Origin: Nocardia salmonicida NBRC 13393
GTDB taxonomy: Bacteria; Actinomycetota; Actinomycetes; Mycobacteriales; Mycobacteriaceae
Assembly (NCBI RefSeq): GCF_001613085.1
Contig: NZ_BDBR01000036.1
Span: 54,669-118,668 of the forward strand
Reading direction: 5' to 3'
Length of the DNA: 64,000 nucleotides
The translations under genes and the position numbers were made by a program. Position 1 is the stretch's first letter. Every line of letters starts with the position of its first letter. Below are positions 57,122 to 64,000 of this stretch, in pieces. The notes beneath the pieces are model-generated. The model had not been told where the DNA came from and did no database searches. It was given only the letters and a program-made list of their open reading frames with translations.

Positions 57122-58969
57122 CTACCTCCCGCGTTCGATCCCGCGTTCACGTCCTCGTTCGGGGCCCCGGCGGACCCGTGACTTCCCCTCGGGATGCCGC
57201 TCACGCTGACGCTCGCGCTCCAACTCTTCGCGCTGCCGCTCCAAATCCTCGCGCGACAACGCCACCCCGGCTGACGCTTTGCCCCGGTCCACCATCTGCC
57301 GTGTCTGCACCAGACTCAGGTCCGTACCGCGCTCGATCAGCTGGATCTGTTTGGCGAGCGCCACTTCCTGACTGTCCTTGTCCACCCATCGGACGCCGTC
57401 CCCGACCTCGACGACCAAGGCATGGGCTTTGTCGTCCGCCCGTGCCTGACCCCGTGCGATCGCGTCGACCACCCGTGCGTCGACACCCTTCTCAACAAGA
57501 CGTTGCGCGTCCAACCGCAACCCTTGCGCCAACTCCAGCGACCGTTCCTTCCGGCGCTGGTCATCGAGCCGGTCCACACCACGTGGCTGAGCTTGCTCGC
57601 GGGCGGCCTTCTCCAAATGCTTGTTGTGGGCGGCGACAACGCGGGCCATCAGCTCCCGGTTTTCCCGCTCCCGAACCTCCCGCGCTTGCACCGCACGGAC
57701 CTTCTCCAGCTCGCGCGCCTCCCGCTCGCGAACGGCCTGCTCACCCGCCACCACATGTTCGATCGTGACCGCCTGATTGGGGGTGTCGCGCTGCTGCGAC
57801 AGCACGAGTTCGGCGACCTCACGATGCATTGGTGTCGGTAAAGTCAACCCCTGCAACACTTCCCGCTCCAACACCAAACGATCCTTGATCTCGCGCTGCT
57901 GCACCAGGTGCATCATCCCGCCCATGGCGCGAGCCATCACAGGATCGACCCCCGGCAGCTCCAACTGCTGCACTGGGGTTTTGGCGGGCACCTTCGCACG
58001 TACAGCGGTCACCGCGGACAGCACGATTTCGCGGTCCACCCGCGCCACCTGCTGCCACAGCGCCTGCGCGCGTTGGTCGCGTTGCTGGGCTTGTACCTGC
58101 TCGACGATCTGCGATTCCTTCAACCGCAACAGTGACGCTTCGCGTGCGGCTTTGTCGACACGCTGGGTGAACAACTTGTCGGCCTCTACCAGGTATGCCA
58201 GATCATCGCGGGCCTGAACCAACGCCTCCAACCCGATCGGGTTGCTTCTCTCTTTCGCCTTCTCGATCTCGCGGGTGAACTGCTCCAGCGCGTGCGGCAC
58301 GGTCCGCAACTCAGGAGAGTCACGCACCTTTTCGATCAGGTGCCCGAGCTTCTCGACCGTCTTCGCCCGCACAATCGGGCGGCCGGCCTCCACCGCGCGC
58401 TCGAACTGCGACTCTGACAGCTCGACAACCACGAACTTGCCGGGGTAGTCCTTCGCGAGCTGTTGGGCTTCGCGCATCACCGCGGGGTGCGGCGGTCGTT
58501 CCGCCCGGATGATGTACTCGCTGCGTTCCTTCGTCCGCCCGGACGCCAGGAGGATGCGTTCCTTTTCGAGCTGTTTGAGCCCGTCCGCTTCGCTGACCGA
58601 CCCGGCCTTGAATTCAGCGACGGCCTTCACGACGGTCTGCCCGGCCCGTTGCGCGACGAGTGCGGCGTCGTGGCGTCGCAGCCCGGCGGCCGTGTGCTGC
58701 GGGTGCTCGTTGCGCCAACCAGTCTCCGGTGTGCGCCCCTGGAGTTTCTGGTACCCGTGCATGAGCATGTCGTGCAACAACTTCTGGTCGCCGAACATCT
58801 CGACCTGGCGTTGCCAGTCCAGCGGGGCCCGGATCTTGTCGAGCCGGGTAGCGGCCTCGGCGATCTTCGCCATCACATAGGCGCGGTGACCGGCATCTCC
58901 GGCCTCGGTGAGTCCTCGATCAGTGCGCGGGACGACGTCGTGGCTGTCGTCGGATTGAGGGCCGGTCAT
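57122..58969 (-). CDS. Large coiled-coil protein with possible PD-(D/E)XK nuclease core
   Basis: A 615-residue, highly charged cytoplasmic protein. Residues about 75-165 have the pattern of a PD-(D/E)XK nuclease: Asp101 in GLRRHDAALVAQ, then VVKAVAEFKAG (Glu119-x-Lys121), then a helix with Gln133 (GLKQLEKERILLASG) and a final strand SEYIIRA. Residues 170-450 and 520-600 are long coiled coils rich in Arg, Glu and Gln; the C-terminus is an RE-rich low-complexity tail. I know no named family. It directly follows a 164-residue gene (24-bp gap) and abuts the dead integrase. Nuclease activity is inferred from spacing only. Confidence 0.6.
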   Translation of the reverse strand: MTGPQSDDSHDVVPRTDRGLTEAGDAGHRAYVMAKIAEAATRLDKIRAPLDWQRQVEMFGDQKLLHDMLMHGYQKLQGRTPETGWRNEHPQHTAAGLRRHDAALVAQRAGQTVVKAVAEFKAGSVSEADGLKQLEKERILLASGRTKERSEYIIRAERPPHPAVMREAQQLAKDYPGKFVVVELSESQFERAVEAGRPIVRAKTVEKLGHLIEKVRDSPELRTVPHALEQFTREIEKAKERSNPIGLEALVQARDDLAYLVEADKLFTQRVDKAAREASLLRLKESQIVEQVQAQQRDQRAQALWQQVARVDREIVLSAVTAVRAKVPAKTPVQQLELPGVDPVMARAMGGMMHLVQQREIKDRLVLEREVLQGLTLPTPMHREVAELVLSQQRDTPNQAVTIEHVVAGEQAVREREARELEKVRAVQAREVRERENRELMARVVAAHNKHLEKAAREQAQPRGVDRLDDQRRKERSLELAQGLRLDAQRLVEKGVDARVVDAIARGQARADDKAHALVVEVGDGVRWVDKDSQEVALAKQIQLIERGTDLSLVQTRQMVDRGKASAGVALSREDLERQREELERERQRERHPEGKSRVRRGPERGRERGIERGR

Positions 58970-58993
58970 TCCCGGTCCTGACTGTCAGGGCTG

Positions 58994-59488
58994 TTAGATC
59001 GCCTGCACGGTGTGCGAGCGGGTCCATTCGGTGAGGCGGTGCAGTTGTTCGGCAAGCCATCCCGGTCGCCGATCGAAGATGACGTCGCGGATCGACTCGC
59101 CTGGATCAGTCCAGAACGTGTGGCCGGGGAGTTCCAGCGCGGGCCCGAGCGGGTTTTCGTCGTAGATCCGCACCCACACCCACTTCCCGGCGCCGATGGC
59201 ACGGAGATAGGTGTGGCCGATTCCGCGTGCGCACAACGACAGGTACGCCATTTCGTCGTCTGTGGCGGTCTCGGACGGGCTGGGCATGCGTTCCATCGCG
59301 GCGCGCTCGATGGCCGCCAAACCCTCAACGGTCCAGGGGTCGTCGAGTTCGGCGAGTCCGGGGGTGATGTTGATGAGGTGGGCGAGGTCTTCGGCCTCGG
59401 CTGCCAGCCACTCCCGGAACTCCGGGCTACGCTGCTGCTTCGCGAGCCTGCGGTGTTCGATCTCTGAGTACGGTCGGTCTTCGCCCAC
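58994..59488 (-). CDS. Unknown 164-residue element protein
   Basis: A soluble, tryptophan-rich protein: EDRPYSEIEHRRLAKQQRSP helix, LAAEAEDLAHLINITPGLAE, a central MAYLSLCARGIGHTYLRAIG segment and WVWVRIYDENPLGPALELPG strand. GGGAGG sits 5 bases before the GTG at 59488, which fixes the start. It is the upstream partner of the coiled-coil nuclease-like gene, 24 bp away, so an accessory or protective role toward it is conceivable; that is a guess. Confidence 0.6.
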   Translation of the reverse strand: MGEDRPYSEIEHRRLAKQQRSPEFREWLAAEAEDLAHLINITPGLAELDDPWTVEGLAAIERAAMERMPSPSETATDDEMAYLSLCARGIGHTYLRAIGAGKWVWVRIYDENPLGPALELPGHTFWTDPGESIRDVIFDRRPGWLAEQLHRLTEWTRSHTVQAI

Positions 59489-59643
59489 GATGCCCTCCCG
59501 GCATGCTCGGTGTGCTGTCGATCCGTGCAGGTTGCCAGCATATCTAGAGTCCTTCGGTGAAACGGGCAACCCAACGGATCTGCTGATCAGGCTCGTTGAC
59601 GCTGCCGCAGAGCTACCTGGCCATGTGAGATGTCGTCAGCGTT

Positions 59644-60051
59644 TCACTGCGGTGTGAGCTTCTCGGCCCACTCGTGGCACTCGTCCAACGAGAACGCACA
59701 CCGGCGGCCGACAGGGTCGACACCTTCGCGGTCGCGGGTGAGCCACCAAAAGCCCTTGCTCCAGGTCCCCCACATGCCATTAGGCAGGGGATGCGGGCCC
59801 ACGACAGCGGCCCACTGGCGGCACCGGTCGAGAGTGGCGGCCGTGTATCGGCAGAACGTTTCGAGGGTGCCGTCTCGGTCGATGGTCACCCGCCACCAGC
59901 CATTTGATTTGGTCGCCCACATGCCGTTGGTGAGGACGACCGGCCCGACCAGGTCGTCCGGTTCGGCCGGTTGGGGCGTGGCCGCGTCGATCGCGGCGGT
60001 TGTGTCGGCGTGCAACGCGGACAGTTCCCGCGCCGGGTCTTCGTCATTCAT
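59644..60051 (-). CDS. Element protein with an internal ~39-residue duplication
   Basis: A 135-residue protein with two similar units, residues 42-80 and 91-129. Each opens with NGMW(A/G)T.S.G.WW and ends with a C/A-x4-L-x2-C-x-x-W helix (TLDRCRQWAA; SLDECHEWAE). A 40-residue acidic head precedes them. The repeated Trp-rich strand plus helix suggests a small carbohydrate- or partner-binding module. It overlaps the upstream gene by 4 bp. No known family. Confidence 0.6.
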   Translation of the reverse strand: MNDEDPARELSALHADTTAAIDAATPQPAEPDDLVGPVVLTNGMWATKSNGWWRVTIDRDGTLETFCRYTAATLDRCRQWAAVVGPHPLPNGMWGTWSKGFWWLTRDREGVDPVGRRCAFSLDECHEWAEKLTPQ

Positions 60052-60383
60052 GACGCCCGGATCCTTCCCGGTTCGAGCTGCCCGGCCGATGGGCTCGGGG
60101 ACATGATCCCCTTGTCCACCAACAGCGCGAACGCGCATCGTTTCGCCGGGCACTCGTCGCGGTGGCATGGCCGATGCTGCCGCATCAGGATCCGCGCATA
60201 GTCGACCGTGATCGGTCCGCGTGGTGCGGCATGGTCCAGGACCGGCGACGGGCGGCCCTCCGCTTCGTGCTCACTGCTGATTCGGTCGATGATTTCCTGC
60301 ACCGTGACCGCGTTCGCCGCGGTGCGTGGCTCCGGTACTCGCTGTTGCTCCGGCACCTGAATATCCCGCTCTATCCCCCACAT
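60048..60383 (-). CDS. Unknown 111-residue element protein
   Basis: A soluble protein with a central VTVQEIIDRISSEHEAEGRP helix and a C-terminal part PCHRDECPAKRCAFALLVDK that could bind one zinc. GAGAGAAGG precedes the ATG at 60383. It is the first gene of the leftward group 60383 to 57122 and is divergent from the XRE regulator. Similar cysteine-tailed small proteins are frequent in Rhodococcus and Nocardia genomic islands. Confidence 0.55.
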   Translation of the reverse strand: MWGIERDIQVPEQQRVPEPRTAANAVTVQEIIDRISSEHEAEGRPSPVLDHAAPRGPITVDYARILMRQHRPCHRDECPAKRCAFALLVDKGIMSPSPSAGQLEPGRIRAS

Positions 60384-60547
60384 AACGGCCTTCTCTCTCC
60401 AGAGTTGGTGTGCCTCCGCCGCCGGGGGATGAGGGCCACCCGGCGGCGCGGCTGCAATCAGATTCGCTGCGCGCAAGGGCATCGAGGGACAGGAAAGGGA
60501 CAGAGACAGAACGGGACACCCGAGACGTATCGATCTACCCTCGGACT

Positions 60548-61708
60548 ATGGGGACACACGTAGGGAAAGCCCTCGCGGCCGAACGCAAGATCGCCGGTCT
60601 GGACCAACGCCAGCTCGCTGCCCGCTCCGGGTACAGCCTGAGCATGGTCAAGGCTGTCGAACAAGGCCGCGAGCCTGCCTCGCCGGGGTTCATCTCTGCC
60701 GTGGCGAGCGCTCTGCGGATCACCCCCGAACAGCTCACCGGTGCACCGTTCGACGATGGCAAGCCTCTCGCCAACGCGGTCAACGAACTATCCGTGCTGC
60801 TCGCCGAAGGCAGATACGCCCGCGCCGACGAGCCGGGCCAGCTGGCACAGATTGAGGCCGACCTCACCGCGGCACAGGATCTGTACCGCAGCGACCGCAC
60901 CCGCCAGACCATCGAGGTACTACCCGCGATCATCCGCCGCCTGCACGGCGCCGCTCGTGACCTCACCGGCGACGGCCAAGCGCGCGCGTACTCGCTGCTG
61001 TCCTCGGCGTACATCCTCGCCGAGTGGTCAGCCCGCCGCACCGGCCATCTCATGCTCGCGCTGCCCGCGCTCGACCTCGCCGACGGGTACGCGCCCCTCG
61101 GCGACGATCCGAACTATGGTGCGTTCTCGGCGTTGGCGCGCGCCCGCATACTCACCCACTACGGGGAATCTGGCGTGGCCACCCAGCTCATCGACAGTGC
61201 GATTTCCACCGCCGACGACACCGCGCCAGGAATGGTGCTCGCCGGGTACTCGCACCTCGCCGGGGCAATCAACGAGGCACGCAAGCTCAACTACTCGGGC
61301 GCCGTGAGCCACGTCGAGGCAGCGCGGGAACTGGCCGACCGAACCGGTGAGACCGATCTCTACATGACCGCATTCGGCCCGCTGAACGTCGAAATACATT
61401 CGCACGCAGTCGAATTGGAATCCGGTGACCCGAACCGGGCGGCGCTCACCGGTGCCGAACTCTCCTACTCGGCGAGCGCCCCGCCGACCAGGATCGCCCA
61501 CCACTGGCAGGACAACGCCCGCGCATGGCTCATGTCAGGCAAGCCAGATAAGGCGTTGGTCTCGCTGAATAAGGCCCGCGCGGCGGCCCCGCAACAGACG
61601 CGCCTACACCCGTCGGTGCGCGAAACCATGTACGGGATCGCCGCGGCGCAGCGTCGGCAGTCGGAGAGCCTGTTGGGGTTCGCGCACTGGCTCGGCGCAA
61701 CGGTGTAG
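60548..61708 (+). CDS. XRE-type regulator with helical repeat (TPR-like) domain
   Basis: A 386-residue regulator. Residues 5-60 are a Cro/C1 helix-turn-helix (LAAERKIAGLDQRQLAARSG, YSLSMVKAVEQGREPASPGF). Residues about 90-380 are paired helices in the TPR style (ALPALDLADGYAPLGDDPNY, GAFSALARARILTHYGESGV, ARAWLMSGKPDKALVSLNKA). Such proteins are common actinobacterial regulators, often linked to small partner genes. It is divergent from the leftward gene group, which it may control, and is the gene nearest the right end of the element. Confidence 0.85.
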   Translation: MGTHVGKALAAERKIAGLDQRQLAARSGYSLSMVKAVEQGREPASPGFISAVASALRITPEQLTGAPFDDGKPLANAVNELSVLLAEGRYARADEPGQLAQIEADLTAAQDLYRSDRTRQTIEVLPAIIRRLHGAARDLTGDGQARAYSLLSSAYILAEWSARRTGHLMLALPALDLADGYAPLGDDPNYGAFSALARARILTHYGESGVATQLIDSAISTADDTAPGMVLAGYSHLAGAINEARKLNYSGAVSHVEAARELADRTGETDLYMTAFGPLNVEIHSHAVELESGDPNRAALTGAELSYSASAPPTRIAHHWQDNARAWLMSGKPDKALVSLNKARAAAPQQTRLHPSVRETMYGIAAAQRRQSESLLGFAHWLGATV

Positions 61709-61753
61709 GCGCGTCCGCTGCCACGGTCGCGGTGCCCACATATTGCCCACAAC

Positions 61754-61815
61754 CCCGCCTGATCTACCGTCATTTCCACTCATCACCAGTAACGAGTTTC
61801 AGCAGGTCAGGCGGG
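61754..61815 (+). terminator. Possible long-loop hairpin after the XRE gene
   Basis: CCCGCCTGA (61754-61762) and TCAGGCGGG (61807-61815) are perfect arms with a 44-base loop, followed by TTTTA. The loop is long for a terminator, so the call is tentative. Confidence 0.4.
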
Positions 61816-61843
61816 TTTTATGGCTCTGCCCAGCGGCATTGGA

Positions 61844-61871
61844 AGGGTTCGAATCCCTCCGCCACCGCCAA
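61844..61871 (+). repeat. attR of the second element
   Basis: A 28-bp copy of the tRNA-Ser(CGA) 3' end with one mismatch to attL, followed at once by the displaced native terminator. Confidence 0.85.
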
Positions 61872-61872
61872 G

Positions 61873-61904
61873 AGCCCCTCACTTGTTCACGTAGGTGGGG
61901 GGCT
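61873..61904. terminator. Displaced tRNA-Ser terminator, shared with the GlxA-type gene
   Basis: AGCCCCTCAC (61873-61882) pairs with 61895-61904 (one G-U), then TTTTT. The stop codon of the minus-strand regulator at 61887 lies in the loop. Confidence 0.7.
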
Positions 61905-62855
61905 TTTTCTTGTCTGGAAAGCGCGGCGGTAGGACGAGGGTGAGGTTCGGACGGCTCGGGTGAAGTGGTGTCGGAAGGTGACCGGGGTGGCGAAACCGGC
62001 TGCGGTCGCGATCTCTTCGATCGGTGCGTCGCCGGTCTCGAGCATTGCCAGGGCTGCCTGAATCCGCTGGGCGATCAGCCATTTGCTCGGGGTGGCGCCG
62101 GTTTCCCGGACGAAATGGCGCAGGTAGGTGCGGGGGGACAGGCCTGCCACCCGGGCCAGGTCGGGCACGCCGATCGGGTCGGCGAGGTGTTCGAGTGCCC
62201 AGGAGAGGCTGCGGGCGATGGGCGCGTCGAGGGGTTCGGGGGGCATGGGGGATTCGATGTACTGGGCTTGGCCGCCCGTGCGGTGTGGCTGGATGACGAG
62301 TCGACGGGCGACCGCGTTGGCGACGGAGGCGCCGAGGTCGGTGCGCACCAGGTGCAGGGCCAGGTCGAGGCCCGCGGCGCAGCCCGCGCTGGTGAGGATG
62401 TCGCCTTCGTCGGTGTAGAGCGGTTCGGGGTCGACGTCGACAGCGGGATAGCGCTCGCGCAGTAGATCGGCGTATCGCCAGTGGGTGGTGGCTCGGCGGC
62501 CGTCGAGCAGGCCCGCGGCGGCGAGGGCGAAGGCGCCCGAGCAGATCGACACGATCCGGGAGCCGTTGCTGTGCGCCCGGCGGAGCGCGTCGATCAATTC
62601 CGGCGAGGTCCGCGCACGGGGGTCGGCGACGCTCGGGACGACGACCGTATCGGCGGCGGCGAACTCGGCGAGACCGTACGGGGTGGTCATGGTCGCGCCG
62701 CCGATCACGCGGATGGGGTCGGGGGTTTCGGTGCAGATCTTCAGCTCGTACCAGGGCTGCTCGATATCGGGCCAGGTCAGACCGAAGACCTCGATGACGA
62801 TGCCGGTCTCGAACGCCGTCATCCCGTCGTAGGCAAGCACGGACACAGAGCTCAT
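61887..62855 (-). CDS. GlxA-type AraC regulator with DJ-1/PfpI domain
   Basis: A 322-residue regulator. Residues 1-190 are a class I glutamine amidotransferase-like (DJ-1/PfpI) domain with VSICSGAFALAAAGLLDGRR (nucleophile elbow Cys) and ATTHW. Residues about 215-315 are an AraC double helix-turn-helix: VPDLARVAGLSPRTYLRHFV and PIEEIATAAGFATPVTFRHH. Relatives respond to amines or aldehydes; the ligand is unknown. It stands alone, its 3' end abutting the right boundary of the second element. Confidence 0.9.
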   Translation of the reverse strand: MSSVSVLAYDGMTAFETGIVIEVFGLTWPDIEQPWYELKICTETPDPIRVIGGATMTTPYGLAEFAAADTVVVPSVADPRARTSPELIDALRRAHSNGSRIVSICSGAFALAAAGLLDGRRATTHWRYADLLRERYPAVDVDPEPLYTDEGDILTSAGCAAGLDLALHLVRTDLGASVANAVARRLVIQPHRTGGQAQYIESPMPPEPLDAPIARSLSWALEHLADPIGVPDLARVAGLSPRTYLRHFVRETGATPSKWLIAQRIQAALAMLETGDAPIEEIATAAGFATPVTFRHHFTRAVRTSPSSYRRAFQTRKSPPPT

Positions 62856-62925
62856 GTCTAAATCTTAGCGATAGTCGTCATCTACGCCACTTCTGCTGAT
62901 GACGCGGAAGTCCGACCATGGAGAT

Positions 62926-63060
62926 ATGTTGAAGCGACTGAAGGACTTCGCCATCGGAATCCACGCCGCGAACGCGATCAGGCACGGCATCCGCCCGCCT
63001 GTCGAGGCTCGGCGCGGAAGCCGGAAGCCACAGTGTGGGAGCGAGTGCGGCCCCCGATAA
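62926..63060 (+). CDS. Possible 44-residue basic peptide
   Basis: An open frame beginning MLKRLKDFAIGIHAANAIRH with a basic, cysteine-containing tail. GGAG is only 2 bases before the ATG, which is poor spacing. It lies in the 316-bp gap between the GlxA-type regulator and the next small gene, which holds nothing else I can assign. A weak call. Confidence 0.3.
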   Translation: MLKRLKDFAIGIHAANAIRHGIRPPVEARRGSRKPQCGSECGPR

Positions 63061-63171
63061 CGGTCGCGGTTCGAGAGCGGGCACGATCTGTCGTCGGGTA
63101 TTCACCTGCGTCCGACCTGCGGTGTATTCCTCGCGTAATAGACTGGGTTACACCGAATCCTGGAAGGAACG

Positions 63172-63426
63172 ATGTTTATGCGCGGGCGACAGCCGCCACC
63201 CGCGAAGTCCGGGATGGGGCTCGGGGGAAAACTCATGGTTCTCATCGTGCTCGGCTGGGTTGCCGTCGGGCTGCTCGCCGCTGGTCAGCGGCACCACTTC
63301 GCTCACCTGCCCAAGCAATGTTCGGACTGGGCGACCATCGCGGTCACGGCCGCGGCGGGGCCGGCGAACTACATCGGGCTCAATCCTCGTGTCACCGAAT
63401 GCCAAGTGCCGCAGCCGAGTCAATAG
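63172..63426 (+). CDS. 84-residue membrane-anchored protein
   Basis: A short protein with a basic, proline-rich head (MFMRGRQPPPAKSGMGLGGK), one membrane helix (LMVLIVLGWVAVGLLAAG) and an outside tail with two cysteines (QCSDW and TECQVP) that may form a disulfide. GGAAGGAA lies just before the ATG. It ends at a clear hairpin. The function is unknown. Confidence 0.65.
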   Translation: MFMRGRQPPPAKSGMGLGGKLMVLIVLGWVAVGLLAAGQRHHFAHLPKQCSDWATIAVTAAAGPANYIGLNPRVTECQVPQPSQ

Positions 63427-63430
63427 AGAA

Positions 63431-63460
63431 ATGGCCGGGGAACCAGAGTTCCCCGGCCAT
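63431..63460. terminator. Bidirectional hairpin
   Basis: Perfect 12-bp arms 63431-63442 and 63449-63460 (ATGGCCGGGGAA and complement), 6-base loop, between the small membrane protein and the convergent MMPL gene. Confidence 0.85.
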
Positions 63461-63472
63461 CGATGCTCAGCC

Positions 63473-64000
63473 TTACGGCACCGGCGCGACCTCGCGCTGA
63501 TCGGCTTGGATCTCGCGCAGCCGCGAGCCTTCGACGTCGATATCGGGCACGATCCGGTCCAGCCACTTCGGCATCCACCACGCCCACTTGCCCAGCAGCA
63601 CAAGCAAAGCGGGAATGAGCACCATCCGGACGACGAACGCGTCCAAGGCCACGCCCGCCGCCAGCGCGAAGCCCATCGACTTGGCGGTGACGTCGGATTC
63701 CAGCAGGAACGAACCGAACACCGAGATCATGATGATCGCCGCCGAGGTCACCACTCGCGCACCGTGGTGATAGCCCTTGATCACGGCATCGGTGGGATCG
63801 GAGCCGTGGACGTATTCCTCGCGCATGCGGGTCACCAGGAACACCTGGTAGTCCATCGCCAACCCGAATACCAAGCCGATCAACATGATCGGTAGGAAGC
63901 TGACCAGCGGATGTGGATCCTTGATCAGCCCGAGCTCGCCCTCCTGGAAGATCAGCACCGTCGCGCCGAAGGTGGCCGCCATGGACAACAGGAAGCCGAG
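63473..64000 (-). CDS. MMPL-family RND transporter, C-terminal part (runs off the window)
   Basis: The last 175 or so residues of an MMPL (mycobacterial membrane protein large) type RND permease. Seen: FLPIMLIGLVFGLAMDYQVF with the Asp-Tyr pair needed for proton relay, LVTRMREEYVHGSDPTDAVI, GARVVTSAAIIMISVFGSFL and the final helices ending in LVLLGKWAWWMPKWLDRI. MMPL proteins export lipids or siderophores across the inner membrane of mycolate bacteria. The N-terminal half lies beyond base 64000. The substrate cannot be judged. Confidence 0.9.
   Translation of the reverse strand, partial: LGFLLSMAATFGATVLIFQEGELGLIKDPHPLVSFLPIMLIGLVFGLAMDYQVFLVTRMREEYVHGSDPTDAVIKGYHHGARVVTSAAIIMISVFGSFLLESDVTAKSMGFALAAGVALDAFVVRMVLIPALLVLLGKWAWWMPKWLDRIVPDIDVEGSRLREIQADQREVAPVP

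Larger units (their letters stand above)
56414..61871. mobile_element. Decayed 5.4-kb integrated element in tRNA-Ser(CGA)
   Basis: Bounded by the tRNA-Ser 3' end and a 28-bp near-identical copy at 61844-61871. It contains a broken tyrosine integrase next to attL, a large coiled-coil protein with a possible nuclease core, several small actinobacterial unknowns and an XRE regulator near the right end. No intact rep, xis or traB is visible, so it cannot move alone; it may be a remnant or a satellite. Confidence 0.8.

Noticed and set aside
1..64000. CRISPR arrays and insertion sequences
   Set aside because: No regularly spaced repeats, Cas-like genes or transposase motifs were seen anywhere in the window.

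Overview
The window is chromosomal DNA of a high-GC, mycolic-acid-containing actinomycete, most likely Nocardia or a close relative. The evidence is a cell-wall galactan set (glfT1, a GlfT2-family galactofuranosyltransferase, the Wzm/Wzt exporter, a GtrA protein), the dTDP-rhamnose genes rmlA, rmlB and rmlC, the proteasome activator Bpa, a mycothiol-dependent-isomerase-family protein, a bacterial nitric oxide synthase and two RCR/FtsK-type integration hotspots at tRNA genes. The species call is inference from gene content. Several neighbourhoods (bpa-wzt-glfT1-wzm; tyrA-tadA-tRNA-Ser) match the order I remember from Mycobacterium tuberculosis.

Region 1 (1-30.5 kb) is core chromosome. It runs from the 5' end of a molybdopterin oxidoreductase through an XRE regulator, a divergent MarR/MFS pair, rmlA-rmlC, an HSL-type esterase, rmlB, a DUF2142 membrane protein with a GT2 partner, gtrA with a GlfT2-family gene, rsgA, and the galactan export operon (wzm-wzt-glfT1) with bpa. 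It continues with a class V aminotransferase-fold protein lacking the PLP lysine, a quinone oxidoreductase, tRNA-Ser(UGA), a collapsed HxlR/NmrA pair, a nitric oxide synthase, an HisC-type aminotransferase, a dienelactone-hydrolase-like protein, tRNA-Ser(GCU) and tRNA-Arg(ACG).

Region 2 (30.547-44.014 kb) is an actinomycete integrative and conjugative element (AICE) inserted in the 3' end of tRNA-Arg(ACG) and flanked by a 35-bp direct repeat. Its backbone is one long minus-strand operon of chained 1-4 nt overlaps or very short gaps: conserved small genes, a DUF2637 membrane protein, an FtsK/TraB translocase, small zinc and charged proteins, an ATPase-less relative of the TraB N-terminus, a RepSA-like HUH initiator, excisionase and tyrosine integrase. 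It is apparently controlled by a divergent GntR repressor through two near-identical 22-bp palindromes. The right third is cargo: a methyltransferase, a DUF6941-type gene and several membrane or unknown proteins.

Region 3 (44-56.3 kb) is core again: an MDMPI-family protein, two tandem DnaA boxes, RidA, a phytase-esterase-like lipoprotein, an orphan Dcm-Vsr pair, a heterodimeric ABC exporter, tyrA, and tadA with its partner gene.

Region 4 (56.414-61.871 kb) is a second, decayed 5.4-kb element in tRNA-Ser(CGA), bounded by a 28-bp imperfect repeat. It has a wrecked integrase, a large coiled-coil protein with a possible PD-(D/E)XK nuclease core, several actinobacterial unknowns and an XRE-type regulator. 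Region 5 (61.9-64 kb) has a GlxA-type regulator, a small membrane protein and the 3' part of an MMPL transporter.

A family of three roughly 94-bp palindromes (11.96, 20.46 and 49.63 kb) lies in intergenic DNA and does not match any element class I recognise.
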